From NCBI GenBank assembly GCA_009763385.1, contig CM019827.1, forward strand, positions 96,508,177 to 96,572,176: DNA of 64,000 nt, in the 5' to 3' direction. Positions 44,935 to 56,569 of the stretch are shown here, in pieces (the first letter of the stretch is position 1; every line of letters begins with the position of its first letter). Origin of the DNA: Coix lacryma-jobi var. lacryma-jobi (taxonomy: Eukaryota > Streptophyta > Magnoliopsida > Poales > Poaceae). Under the pieces are notes generated by a model, which did no database searches, had not been told where the DNA came from, and saw only the letters and a program-made list of their open reading frames with translations. The translations under genes were made by a program, and so were the position numbers.

Positions 44935-46953
44935 TGAAGGACCGAGAAGCAACCAGAAAGCGACCAGAGGGGGGGGTGAATGGGAGCTTCAAATTTTCCT
45001 TTCGGAATCTAGAGCCACTGTCCCAAGAATCAACCCCTGAAGCAAACCCTAGAGCTTGCTAGTGTCCACGACCCTAGATGTAGGGTGGATGCTTCCTAGA
45101 AGCACAGCGGGACACTACACAACTCAAGAAAGCCAACGCAAAAGACGGAAACCAAATCCGAGATCGCATGAACGAACAGCGAACGAGACTGTGCAGTCAC
45201 AGCAGCATCGGACGCTGGCAGCGTCCGATGCCCAACCAACGGACTCGTCCGATGCGAAAAATGCAACACAGAACCCTTACTGGACACCCATCGGACGCTG
45301 TGAACAGTAGACTCTCAGCGTCCGATGGTCTCACTCCGGCGCGTCCGATGCACAACGGAGCGTCCGGTGGCTGCGTCCGATGGCCCTTTGAAAATGTCAG
45401 AGACTGACACGTGGCAACGGAGCCTCCGATGCCAAAGGCGTCAGCGTCCGATGCCAAGAGCTCGAGCGTCCGATGCCCCCGACGCAGTGCAGTTCTTCCG
45501 CGAAATCCACTCGATCTCCTCTGAATCAAGAGCACTAAAGCTTAGACTTGGTGTGAGGAGTTCCAAGGATGTTAGTGAGCTATCCCATGGGAATCATGGC
45601 TCGAACCTAACTCCAAATCGAAGAAATGGAAGAAATCGGGGCAATGGAGCAAAAACCGATCCAACACGAAAATTGTTCGATCTCCTAGACCGTGAGGTTA
45701 GGGGAGAATTCCTTTGGTGGAAGGAAGTGCCTCACGACCTAGGACAACTTGGTTCAAACGGATTTGCAAAAGATGAACCGAGCAAAGAGATCGAGCGATG
45801 GGAAAAATGTGGAGAAAAAGGATTTCGCGAAGAACACGAACGAATCGCAAATCACAACCACAAATTGCAACCGTGTGACTACCACACGCTACAACAGTGA
45901 GGATACGGCCTCACTTCCTTGTAATCAACAGTACACAGAGGCGAGTCTCTCTGCGGATCTCAGCTAGCTACAGCAGGGGATTGGGAGAGTAGGAAACCCT
46001 AAGTGCGAAAGAGCAAATGACTAAGATGGATGGGAGGAGGGTGTCTCCCGACTACTTATCCTACTACTAGCCTAAGTCTATTTCCTACTCTACCCCTCTC
46101 TATTCTAATTACAGAGCGAACCAGCTAAACCCTAGGGTTATTCTGGACCAACTCGGTGGTAGGTGTATCCGACGGCCACGCCCGCTCGATTCGAAGCGTT
46201 GCCTCGACGCAACCTCCAGATCGCCGCCACGTGCCGCCCTCGCTCTGCACCCCCGGTTTTGTGGCCCAAACCGGGAAACCAGCCTTTTCCAGCCAACCCC
46301 CGGTTTTGAGGCCCAAACCAGGAAACCAGCCTACCAGCATCTGAGTTTTGAGGCCAAACTCAGCAAACCCTCAGCGCCCAGGTTTTGAGGCCCAAACCTG
46401 GAAACCGTCCTCAGCCCGAGTTTTGTGGCCAAACTCGGAAACCGTCAGCCCGAGTTTTGTGGCCAAACTCGGAAACCGTCCACGCCCAGGTTTTGAGGCC
46501 CAAACCTGGAAACCGTCCATCCGATGGTTTTTCCCTGGCTCTACCACCAAACCGAAGTCGTAGATGGGATGCATCGCCCGTGCACCCCGTCCACCGACAC
46601 GTGTCCCCAGGTCCACGACCCAAGCAACACCGTGCCCCGCAAGTCTTCGCTCGTCGTTGTCCCAGGCTGTCAGCCACCACAGCTGATCCTCAGGCACTCT
46701 GGTCCCTCAGTCCAAGCCTCACGTCCGCCCTTCACCGCTTGGTTCATCGGCATGGCACGTCCGCCGTACGGCACGCCCATCCTTCACCGCACCCGGTCCG
46801 TCAGCACGACCTGTCTCAACTTGACCTTCACCTTGCCCTTGATCACTGTCGCCGTGCTCGACACCTGCACAACACAAGCCAAAGAACATGCGCATCATCC
46901 CAGTTGACAATCACTCATCACTCAGAGACCCGGCATACACCCATGTATCCGCA
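44935..46953 (-). repeat. 3' LTR of the minus-strand copia element
   Basis: Plus strand TGAAGGACCGAG...TGTATCCGCA. The hairpin array at 46252-46509 has seven units and a fourth stem type (CTGAGTTT/AAACTCAG). CATCGGACGC-type repeats lie at about 45200-45475. Confidence 0.95.
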
Positions 46954-46964
46954 ATCTCCCCCTT
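46954..46964 (-). other. Polypurine tract of the minus-strand copia element
   Basis: AAGGGGGAGAT on the minus strand, next to the 3' LTR. Confidence 0.85.
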
Positions 46965-48607
46965 GATGAGTGCATTGTCAACTACTCACACAAATCATAA
47001 TGAATAGAAGAAGGAAGGAAGAAGAAGAAGAAGAGAAAACTCGACCAAATGACCCAAAAGCATAGCAAAGCCGAAGAAGGTCAAGTGGAAAGAGCGAAAG
47101 AACTTGGTCCCCAAAGACATGGGCAACGGCTCGACGCAACCAAGCAAAGCAAAGCTAGCCCTCAAGAAGAGGTAGAACAGGCTCAACACCGCTAGCAAAC
47201 ACCAATTAAAAATATCGAAGCAACATGCTAGTCCCTCAAGATAGAGGCACAGAGGCTCAACACAACTAGCAAAGAAAATTCGGTATCGATGCCTTTCGTC
47301 CAAGCACGCTCCGAACCAATCGAAAAGTCCCCGAACCAAATGAGGATCAATCGAAGACGAAATGCCCTTAAAGTGTTTGCTAGTTCCTCAAGACAGAGGC
47401 AAAGGCTCAACATAACTAGCAAACTCCCCCTCGACACGTGCAAGCAACTAGGAAAGTCCCCCTTAGGTCCAACATGAGAAGAGCACAAAGATCACAAAGA
47501 TTTGAAAATCTCCCCTTTGACGAAAACTCCCCTTAGTTGAACACTCAGGAGCATATGATTTGCAATATTCTCTCCCTTAGTTGAAAATGCACTTATCAAG
47601 AAAAGGCATCAAGAGGCAAGAAACTCCCCCTTCCAACATGCATATGAAGTCAGAAATGCAAGTTAGCAGCTTCAGGCATATAATCAAAAGAGTGCAAAGA
47701 TGCTCTAAACAGTATAACTCCAATGACTCAACTAAGCGCTCAAATAGAGAAGGCTCAAACTGATCACAGATACGAAATATGAACATATGAGCATGTGAGC
47801 AGTTTTTAGCCAAAAAGATAGTCACCATCAAAATAGCACTACACATGTATAGACAGGAATCCAAATGAGTGCTAAACATGTATACAAGGTGAACTACCCC
47901 TAGCAAAGTTCAATCATCAGGCATAGGAATGAAACATACACTTGTGATTTCAGTTTTATATCGAAGTTACAGCGGTGAAGTTTCACAAGTTTAAATTCAG
48001 CATGTGATTGCGAGAGGTTGAAAGCTTGTCTTTGCCTAACTTTTCAACCGAGCGAAGCCTATGCCGAAGCAATCTGAAGCTTAAAGCTACGGTTTCGGTC
48101 ATACACTACACGGCTCAAGTTTAACTCAAAGTGCAATGAGAAACAGTCTCGATACCGTGATGTGTTGACAAGCAATCCCATCTCGATCTTTTCAATTCAC
48201 TAAAACTTGGTTCAAATTTTAAACATGATATGAACATACCAAGCAATTGAATGACTCAGAACTAGAGACATAGCAACCTAGCATATATGAAAAGCATGAA
48301 TGGACTCAACACATCCTACACATGCTAGTTGCATATCTCAATGGTGAACATTTTCGGATTTTATTTACATTAAGCAAAGTCACCATTTCAAAATAGCTCA
48401 GCTCACAACATGTACTAGTGATCAGAAAGAGCATAAGCTACAAGCATCAATATAAGCATCAGAGCATACTACATAGAGCATAGTTACATTCTAATGATTA
48501 TAGACATGAAGCTCAGAATGTAAATCCGTATGTTAAAATGCAAAAGAAAAGAAAGACAAAAGAAAAGAGTCAGTCTATCATACAAGATCCAAAAATGTTT
48601 CCCCCAA
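46965..48607 (-). other. 3' non-coding region of the minus-strand copia element
   Basis: Related to 33097-34750. It has the four hairpins with stems at 47103-47144, 47154-47196, 47227-47270 and 47375-47424, and several CTCCCC tracts (polypurine-like on the minus strand) between 47420 and 47630. Confidence 0.8.
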
Positions 48608-51600
48608 CTAAAAGGGGAAACACACACCAAGCTCACCCCTCAACCGATTAAAGGTTGATTCGTCTAAAGGCTTGGTGAAAATATCAGCCAGTTGATGATG
48701 AGTATCGACATGGCGAAGGTCGATATCACCCTTCTCCTGGTGGTCTCGCAGAAAATGAAAGCGCACATCAATGTGTTTGGTCTTCGAGTGAAGCACGGGG
48801 TTCTTAGCAATGCTAATGGCACTCGTGCTGTCACAAAGCAAAGGAACACGAGTAAATCTCAGACCAAAATCACGCAAAGTGGCCATCATCCAAAGCAACT
48901 GGGAACAGCAGCTAGCCGCAGCAACATACTCAGCCTCCGTGGTAGACTGGGCGACACTAGACTGCTTGCGAGAAGACCACGAAACAAGAGAAGAACCAAT
49001 AAACTGGCAAGTCCCAGAAGTGGACTTGCGCTCAATACGGCAACCAGCAAAATCGGCATCCGAATAACCGCAAAGGGAGAGGGTGGAGGAAGCTGAATAC
49101 CAAATCCCGAACTCAGACGTGAAACGAAGGTACCTGAATATGCGCTTCACTGCCTGACGGTGAGAAGTGCGCGGCGACGCCTGAAAGCGCGCGCACAGAC
49201 ACACTGCGAACTGGATGTTCGGGCGTGTCGCCGTCAGGTAGAGGAGCGACCCGATCATGCTTCGGTACTCCTTCTGGTCCACTGCTTCTCCATCCACATC
49301 CGCATCCAGGGCAGTCGTCGTCGACATGGGTGTCGGAAGAGGCTTGGCCTCACCCATATCGAACCGCTTCAGCAAGTCCTTGGTGTACTTGCCCTGGTGC
49401 ACAAACGTCCCCTCTCGGGATTGCTTAATTTGCAACCCGAGAAAGAATGTCAACTCGCCCATCATGCTCATCTCGAACTCCCTGCTCATAATATCTGCAA
49501 ACTTGGCAACCAAAGCGTGAGAAGAACCACCGAAAATGATATCATCCACGTAAATCTGGACCAAGAGAGTGTATTTGCCTTGCTTGAGGAGAAAGAGCGT
49601 TTTATCTACACATCCCATTTTAAAACCCTTAGCAAGCAAAAAGGTTTTCAATCTATCATACCAGGCTCTAGGGGCTTGTTTCAAACCATATAAAGCTTTG
49701 TGGAGTTTAAAAACATGGTTTGGAAACTTGGGATTTTCAAAACCGGGGGGTTGCTCAACATACACTTCCTCTTCTATGTAGCCATTTAAGAAGGCACTCT
49801 TGACATCCATTTGAAAGAGTTTAAAGCCTTTGGATGCAGCAAACGCCAAGAGTATCCTAATAGCCTCCAAATGAGCTACAGGAGCAAAAGTCTCCTCAAA
49901 GTCTATCCCCTCCTTCTGACTATAACCCTTCGCTACAAGCCTGGCCTTGTTTCTCACAACGTGGCCATCCTCTCCTTGCTTGTTTTTGAAAACCCATTTT
50001 GTCCCAATAGGCTTACAGTCTGGAGGAGGTGGAACTAGAACCCAAACCCGATTTCTCTCAAAGTTTTCTAACTCCTCATGCATGGCATTGACCCAATCCG
50101 GATCCGTCAAAGCGTGTCCAACATCTCGGGGCTCAAAATTAGCAACAAAAGCAGAATGAGCAAAGTGCGAGATTTGCTGTGACCTGGACCGAGTGACCCG
50201 TTCGCCGATGTCGCCGATCATCTGCTGAGGGGGGGTGCTGGCGCTGGATATGTCGTGGCGCCTCCCGGGAAGAAGTAACCTCCCCCTCAACAGCAGCTGG
50301 TGCCTCCCCGGGTACAGAAGGTACCGCTCGGGGTGGCGGATCCCACGGCCCCCAGGAAGAAGAGGTGTCGGGGCCGTGAGTCGTCGTAGAAGCCGCTCTT
50401 TGCGGCACGGCAGGAGGAGGCGATGCTGGGTCATCTGTGCCTTCAGCATCCTCGTCCTCATCATCGAAAAGAGGCTCACCAACCTCATGATCACCTGCAC
50501 GCTCAAACGAGAAGAAGGACAAACCATGGTCTCGTCGAAGGTGACATCTGATGTCTCCATGACTCGGTTAGTATCAAGGTTAAGTACACGATATGCGCGA
50601 GTGTGAGTGCCATAACCTAAGAACACACCGTCAGAAGAACGAGACTCGAACTTGTCCAAGTTGCCCTTTTTGAGTATAAAACAGTGGCAACCAAAAACTC
50701 GAAAATAACTCACCTTGGGCAGTTTTCCAAAACGCAGCTCATAAGAAGTCTTTTTCAAGAAAGCTCGGAGAAAAATGCGATTGGAAATGTAGCATGCAGT
50801 GTTCATAGCTTCGGCCCAATATCGCCTAGGAGTCCTATGCTCATCGAGCATCGTCCTGGCCATCTCAACAAGGGTCCGATTCTTCCTCTCTACAACACCA
50901 TTCTGAGGGGGTGTGTAGGGGGAAGAGAACTGATGCTCTAAACCCAAAGAGTTACAAAACTTCTCAAAATCCGAATTTTTGAATTCGGAACCATTATCAC
51001 TCCGAATTGCTCGCATCGAGTTCAAAGGGAACTCGTTCTGAAGACGCAAAATCAGATTGCGAGCAAAGGAGAAAGTCTCGGTCTTCTCAGCTAAAAAGAA
51101 GACCCACGAATATCTCAAAAAGTCATCAACAACAACAAGCACATACCACTTCCCCCCAACCGAGCTCACCCGAGCCGGACCAACAAGGTCCATGTGCAAA
51201 AGCTCTCCAGGGCGCTTGGTCATGACCTGAGTCACTGGATGGTGGGGAGCGGCAACCATCTTCCCATGTCTACAAGAGTGGCAAACAAGATCCTTCTCCA
51301 TATGCAACTTGGGCAATCCTCGGATTAGGCCAAGTGAACTAAGCCTTGCAAGCAAGTCGAAGCTCAAATGTCCAAGACTCCTATGCCACTTCCAAAGATC
51401 AGAGGAGGAAGGTACAGCCACAAGACAACGAGAAGTGCCAAAAGACTCCGAGAAATTCGCACGAAAGACTTTTCCAAAGGGCGAAATCAAACACACAAGA
51501 TTGCCCTAAGGATCCAAAATACGACTGAGATTCGGTTTAAAACGAATCTCATAGTCGTCGTCAAAGAGTTGCGAAACAGAAAGAAGATTAAAATGCAAGT

Positions 51601-51805
51601 TAGAAACAAGAGCAACATCACGCAACACAAAGTGCTCATTAACTCGCACCGACCCGCGAGACAATACCTTACCTTTGCTATTGTCGCCGAAGGTTATGTA
51701 CTCCTTTCCGGAAACAGGACTAAGGTTGGAGAACCACTTGGCGTTTCCGGTCATGTGCCTCGACCAACCGGAATCCACCAACCAAATGTCCTCCAACCGT
51801 CTTAC
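48608..51805 (-). pseudogene. pol: Copia pol of the minus-strand element (protease, integrase, RT, RNase H)
   Basis: The frame starts at the proposed splice acceptor (51805) with no ATG of its own. The protease D-S-G lies near 51770; the Cys that follows it elsewhere is Trp here. A TAG at 51506-51508 (CAG in relatives) interrupts it. The next 962 codons are open through integrase, RT (Y-V-D-D) and RNase H, ending G-V-C-F-P-F. Between about 50509 and 50227 the frame is shifted by two indels that cancel, altering the Pro-rich linker between integrase and RT but not the catalytic domains. Only one stop stands between this copy and a full ORF. Confidence 0.88.
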
Positions 51806-53244
51806 CTACATCAGTAAAAAGACATAGGGTGAGCATACGGTCCAACACTGGGGTTAGTGAAGTAGGAAGAATACCAGTGTTGGGCCGGCTGCTCAAAAGA
51901 ACGGTTAGCAGAAAAACCATTCCCAGTACGTCTACGAGAGGAGCGATCACCACGCACAGGAAAACGTGGTCCGCTGGGGAAGAAGCGCTCACCGCGATAC
52001 TCAAAACGCGGTGGGGGAAAGCGCTCAACTACAAAGCCTCCGCCACGGGGTCCATCGCCTACAACTACAGGCTCCCGCCGGGCACGCTCTCTACGAGGCC
52101 TACGCCTAGGTACTTGAGGTTCTGGACCTCCAGCCCTAGCCTCTCTCCTTGGAACTCTCCTCTGCCTAGGCCTGGGAACTTGACCTCCGGGCCTAGCAGC
52201 TATCCTCTGGACGTTCGGCCCATGCACACCATGGAAAGGGTGGTACATGTCCGGGTTGTCCATCTCCCGAGCACGGCGCGCCTCTCTCTTGCGCCGAAAG
52301 CAGAACTCGCTCAAGTGACCATCCCTCCCACAGAAGTCACACTGGTACCTCACCGCACGCAAAGGGGGTTGTTGGTACGCTGGGCTGTGGGTATGGTTCA
52401 CTTTGCCCTTCTGTGGCAAGCACTCCTCCTGGATGGGTGGCATTGTGTCAAGCTTGTTCTTGAGGTGGTTTGGCTTGGGTGCCCACACTTGGTTCTTGGG
52501 CGGAGCTCTCGGGGGTTCCTCAAATACCCCATCCTTGGTGGTAGGCTTAGGTGGCTCTTTGGGTGGAAGCTTGGTAAGTTTGGGAGTAGTGGTGGAGTTG
52601 GGCTTCTCACTAGGATTCAGACCACTCGACTCTCCAATCTTCCCAAAAGCAGAAAGATCAACACCCTGAGCAAGACCTACACCAAAACCTCCAGCAGCTC
52701 GCTTAAATTGGGAGATCATCATCCTGAGCTGCGGCTCACTACAAGAGACCCATGACAAGATGGTCCGAAGGTATGTGTTTTCTTCCTCGGTTTGCATCTT
52801 GCCATGCTTGACATTCACAATCTCCATCTCCAAACCCTCGCACAAAGCACACCTAGCCAGACTAGTGCTACCTGAGTTGGCCTCCTCAAGAGACGCAATC
52901 TTGGCATTCTTCTCTGCCAACTCAGATTGCAAGACAGGACAAGTCTTGCATGCACCCAACAGAGAAGGTCTAGCCTTCAGCTCATCCACCTCTCCTACCA
53001 ACGCAACATACTTACCTCTCAAAGTGAGAAGGTCAGTCATGTGTGTGGTGCACATCTCACACTCAACCTCCTCCGACACGACTACGGTGGACTTGGCAAA
53101 CTCAAGCTCTCTCACCGTGTCCTCCCACTTCTGCCTAAACTCCTTGCGCTCTCTAGCGGCACGCCTAAGCAACTTATCCTGACTAAGGAGAGCGGCAGTA
53201 AGCTTTTCGACCTCAGCAGAAAGCTCATCGTGGGTGAGAGATAC
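51806..53244 (-). other. Candidate intron between copia gag and pol, 1439 nt
   Basis: Donor TCCCAG|GTATCT at 53245/53244 and acceptor CTGATGTAG|GTAAGA at 51806/51805, with a pyrimidine-rich stretch and TACTGAT before the acceptor. Removal joins codon 414 of Gag to the pol frame in phase. The segment is itself open in the gag frame, and the Gag stop TGA lies inside the acceptor region. The copies at 24131 and 28663 lack exactly this segment. Confidence 0.7.
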
Positions 53245-54486
53245 CTGGGAGGTGTCGTCGTCGTCGTCGTTCCGAGGGGTGTGCTCCAGCTTGCCGTCGA
53301 CCTCATCACCAAGCGCCATGGTGCAGAAACCGTCATCGTCGGCGAAGAAGCAGAGACCGTTCAGCTTGTCCTCGATTCTCTTCTTCTTCTCGGACTCGTC
53401 ATCGCTTGAGCAAGCGGAGTCGTCATCCGAGCCGTCGACGTCGCTGAGCGTGGCGAAGAACGCACGCTGCTCAGCCTGGGCCTTCTCCAAGTACTTCTTC
53501 TTGATGTACTCCTTGTCGAAGCCGCCCCTCCGCTTGTGCCTCGCGGGGACGTACTTCTCCTTGTGCTTGCCAGAGTCGTACTTGTGCCCATGATCGCCCT
53601 TCCTCGAATGCTTGTTTTTCTTGGGGCAGTTGGCGATGAAGTGGTCGGGGTCGCTGCACTCATAGCATCCTAAGCGTCCTCCTCCGCGGCGACGGTTCAT
53701 GCGGTTGTTGTGGAACCGCGTGAACCGGTTGGCGAGCATAGCCAACTCATCATCCCCCAACGACTCAAGCTGATCCTCTGTGACAGAAAAGAGTGAAGAA
53801 AGTGCAAAGCCAGCAGAGGGGTTAGCAGAAGAACCAGAAACCAAAGCCATAGTCGGGCCAGAAGGATTCTCATAAGAAGCCCTCGACATGGCGTCAATCT
53901 CACTAGACTTGAGCTTACTAAAGAGCTCATCGCAAGTGAGGGTCTCATAGTTAGACGATTCGATGATCGCCTGGACCTTTGAGTCCCACACCGATCGATC
54001 AAGAGTGTGCAAAAGCTTCAAAGCCCTCTCATGATCGTCAAAAGGCAACAGCTCCTTGTTCGCTCTCATCTTGTTGACAATGACCTGAAAGCGGGCGAAT
54101 AAACTCTCTATGCTCTCGCCAGGCATATGTCGAAAGTTCTCATACTCCCGCTTGTGCGACTCATAGAGGTGAGATTTGACCTGAGTGGTTCCCTCATGGA
54201 AGCGCATGAGGGTCGCCCAAATCTCGCGAGCCGTGGGGAGGTGAGAAACACGATCGAACTCGGACATGCTCAAACAGGAGAACAAGGCGTTACGTGCCCG
54301 GCTATTGGCCTCGTGCTCATCGATCTGGAGCTGAGTGACACGAGCAGCCAGGACAACGTAATCATCCCTGTTGCAAATCTCCCAAACAGAAGAGCCCATG
54401 CTCTGGAGATAGGCCGACATGCGTATCTTCCAATACGCATAGTTCGTCCCATCAAAAAACGGCGGTTTGCCCACGCCGCGATCCAT
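51811..54486 (-). CDS. gag: Long copia Gag, 891 aa, two zinc knuckles and a coiled coil
   Basis: ATG 54486 to TGA 51811. Residues 1-414 match the Gag part of the intact copy, with the knuckle C-Y-E-C-x4-H-x4-C near residue 274. Residues 415-891 are read from the candidate intron: a heptad-rich coiled coil (about 420-560), three further C-x2-C pairs (C-E-M-C, C-K-T-C, C-A-L-C), a Pro/Lys-rich stretch, a second knuckle C-D-F-C-x4-H-x4-C, a long Arg/Pro/Gly-rich region and an aromatic C terminus. Pol lies in another frame, so readthrough of the stop would not produce it. Function: RNA packaging and particle assembly. The long tail may give the full structural Gag, while the spliced message gives Gag-Pol. 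Confidence 0.9.
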   Translation of the reverse strand: MDRGVGKPPFFDGTNYAYWKIRMSAYLQSMGSSVWEICNRDDYVVLAARVTQLQIDEHEANSRARNALFSCLSMSEFDRVSHLPTAREIWATLMRFHEGTTQVKSHLYESHKREYENFRHMPGESIESLFARFQVIVNKMRANKELLPFDDHERALKLLHTLDRSVWDSKVQAIIESSNYETLTCDELFSKLKSSEIDAMSRASYENPSGPTMALVSGSSANPSAGFALSSLFSVTEDQLESLGDDELAMLANRFTRFHNNRMNRRRGGGRLGCYECSDPDHFIANCPKKNKHSRKGDHGHKYDSGKHKEKYVPARHKRRGGFDKEYIKKKYLEKAQAEQRAFFATLSDVDGSDDDSACSSDDESEKKKRIEDKLNGLCFFADDDGFCTMALGDEVDGKLEHTPRNDDDDDTSQVSLTHDELSAEVEKLTAALLSQDKLLRRAARERKEFRQKWEDTVRELEFAKSTVVVSEEVECEMCTTHMTDLLTLRGKYVALVGEVDELKARPSLLGACKTCPVLQSELAEKNAKIASLEEANSGSTSLARCALCEGLEMEIVNVKHGKMQTEEENTYLRTILSWVSCSEPQLRMMISQFKRAAGGFGVGLAQGVDLSAFGKIGESSGLNPSEKPNSTTTPKLTKLPPKEPPKPTTKDGVFEEPPRAPPKNQVWAPKPNHLKNKLDTMPPIQEECLPQKGKVNHTHSPAYQQPPLRAVRYQCDFCGRDGHLSEFCFRRKREARRAREMDNPDMYHPFHGVHGPNVQRIAARPGGQVPRPRQRRVPRREARAGGPEPQVPRRRPRRERARREPVVVGDGPRGGGFVVERFPPPRFEYRGERFFPSGPRFPVRGDRSSRRRTGNGFSANRSFEQPAQHWYSSYFTNPSVGPYAHPMSFY

Positions 54487-54535
54487 GTCGCCTTCTGTGG
54501 ATCTGGAACCGGCTAAGGTGGAAGATCCTTAACCT

Positions 54536-54547
54536 GCTCCGATACCA
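54536..54547 (-). other. Primer-binding site of the minus-strand copia element
   Basis: TGGTATCGGAGC on the minus strand, two bases inside the LTR end, identical to the intact copy. Confidence 0.85.
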
Positions 54548-54549
54548 AT

Positions 54550-56564
54550 TGAAGGACCGAGAAGCAACCAGAAAGCGACCAGAGGGGGGGGGGGGGTGAA
54601 TGGGAGCTTCAAATTTTCCTTTCGGAAACTAGAGCCACTGTCCCAAGAATCAACCCCTGAAGCAAACCCTAGAGCTTGCTAGTGTCCACGACCCTAGATG
54701 TAGGGTGGATGCTTCCTAGAAGCACAGCGGGACACTACACAACTCAAGAAAGCCAACGCAAAAGACGGAAACCAAATCCGAGATCGCATGAACGAACAGC
54801 GAACGAGACTGTGCAGTCACAGCAGCATCGGACGCTGGCAGCGTCCGATGCCCAACCAACGGACTCGTCCGATGCGAAAAATGCAACACAGAACCCTTAC
54901 TGGACACCCATTGGACGCTGTGAACAGTAGACTCTCAGCGTCCGATGGTCTCACTCCGGCGCGTCCGATGCACAACGGAGCGTCCGGTGGCTGCGTCCGA
55001 TGGCCCTTTGAAAATGTCAGAGACTGACACGTGGCAACGGAGCCTCCGATGCCAAAGGGTCAGCGTCTGATGCCAAGAGCTCGAGCGTCCGATGCCCCCG
55101 ACGCAGTGCAGTTCTTCCGCGAAATCCACTCGATCTCCTCCGAATCAAGAGCACTAAGGCTTAGACTTGGTGTGAGGAGTTCCAAGGATGTTAGTGAGCT
55201 ATCCCATGGGAATCATGGCTCGAACCTAACTCCAAATCGAGGAAATGGAAGAAATCGGGGCAATGGAGCAAAAACCGATCCAACACGAAAATCGTTCGAT
55301 CTCCTAGACCGTGAGGTTAGGGGAGAATTCCTTTGGTGGAAGGAAGTGCCTCACGACCTAGGACAACTTGGTTCAAACGGATTTGCAAAAGATGAACCGA
55401 GCAAAGAGATCGAGCGATGGGAAAAATGTGGAGAAAAAGGATTCCGCGAAGAACACGAACGAATCGCAAATCACAACCACAAATTGCAACCGTGTGACTA
55501 CCACACGCTACAACAGTGAGGATACGGCCTCACTTCCTTGTAATCAACAGTACACAGAGGCGAGTCTCTCTGCGGATCTCAGCTAGCTACAGCAGGGGAT
55601 TGGGAGAGTAGGAAACCCTAAGTGCGAAAGAGCAAATGACTGAGATGGATGGGAGGAGGGTGTCTCCCGACTACTTATCCTACTACTAGCCTAAGTCTAT
55701 TTCCTACTCTACCCCTCTCTATTCTAATTACAGAGCGAACCAGCTAAACCCTAGGGTTATTCTGGACCAACTCGGTGGTAGGTGTATCCGACGGCCACGC
55801 CCGCTCGATTCGAAGCGTTGCCTCGACGCAACCTCCAGATCGCCGCCACGTGCCGCCCTCGCTCTGCACCCCCGGTTTTGTGGCCCAAACCGGGAAACCA
55901 GCCTTTTCCAGCCAACCCCCGGTTTTGAGGCCCAAACCGGGAAACCAGCCTACCAGCATCTGAGTTTTGAGGCCAAACTCAGCAAACCCTCAGCGCCCAG
56001 GTTTTGAGGCCCAAACCTGGAAACCGTCCTCAGCCCGAGTTTTGTGGCCAAACTCGGAAACCGTCAGCCCGAGTTTTGTGGCCAAACTCGGAAACCGTCC
56101 ACGCCCAGGTTTTGAGGCCCAAACCTGGAAACCGTCCATCCGATGGTTTTTCCCTGGCTCTACCACCAAACCACCAAACCGAAGTCGTAGAGGGGATGCA
56201 TCGCCCGTGCACCCCGTCCACCGACACGTGTCCCCAGGTCCACGACCCAAGCAACACCGTGCCCCGCAAGTCTTCGCTCGTCGCTGTCCCAGGCTGTCAG
56301 CCACCACAGCTGATCCTCAGGCGCTCTGGTCCCTCAGTCCAAGCCTCACGTCCGCCCTTCACCGCTCGGTTCATCGGCATGGCACGCCCATCCTTCACCG
56401 CACCCGGTCCGTCGGCACGACCCGTCTCAACTTGACCTTCACCTTGCCCTTGATCACTGTCTCCGTGCTCGACACCTGCACAACACAAGCCAAAGAACAT
56501 GTGCATCATCCCAGTTGACAATCACTCATCACTCAGAGACCCGGCATACACCCATGTATCCGCA
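54550..56564 (-). repeat. 5' LTR of the minus-strand copia element, 2015 bp
   Basis: Plus strand TGAAGGACCGAG...TGTATCCGCA, followed by AAATC. It has the hairpin array at 55871-56128. It differs from the 3' LTR in a G-run length, scattered bases and a few short indels. Confidence 0.95.
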
Positions 56565-56569
56565 AAATC

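Larger units (their letters stand above)
44935..56564 (-). mobile_element. Ty1/copia (SIRE/Maximus-like) element with long Gag, 11.63 kb, TSD AAATC
   Basis: Two LTRs of 2019 and 2015 bp, a PBS, an 891-codon gag, pol in another frame, and a polypurine tract. The perfect duplication AAATC is at 44930-44934 and 56565-56569. The LTRs show many more differences than those of 26561-36800, so it is older. It is the only copia copy here that keeps the 1.44-kb segment between gag and pol. Confidence 0.95.

Noticed and set aside
51506..51796. Separate protease ORF starting at 51796
   Set aside because: There is no ATG; it is part of the pol frame entered at the splice acceptor and ends at a mutated CAG codon.
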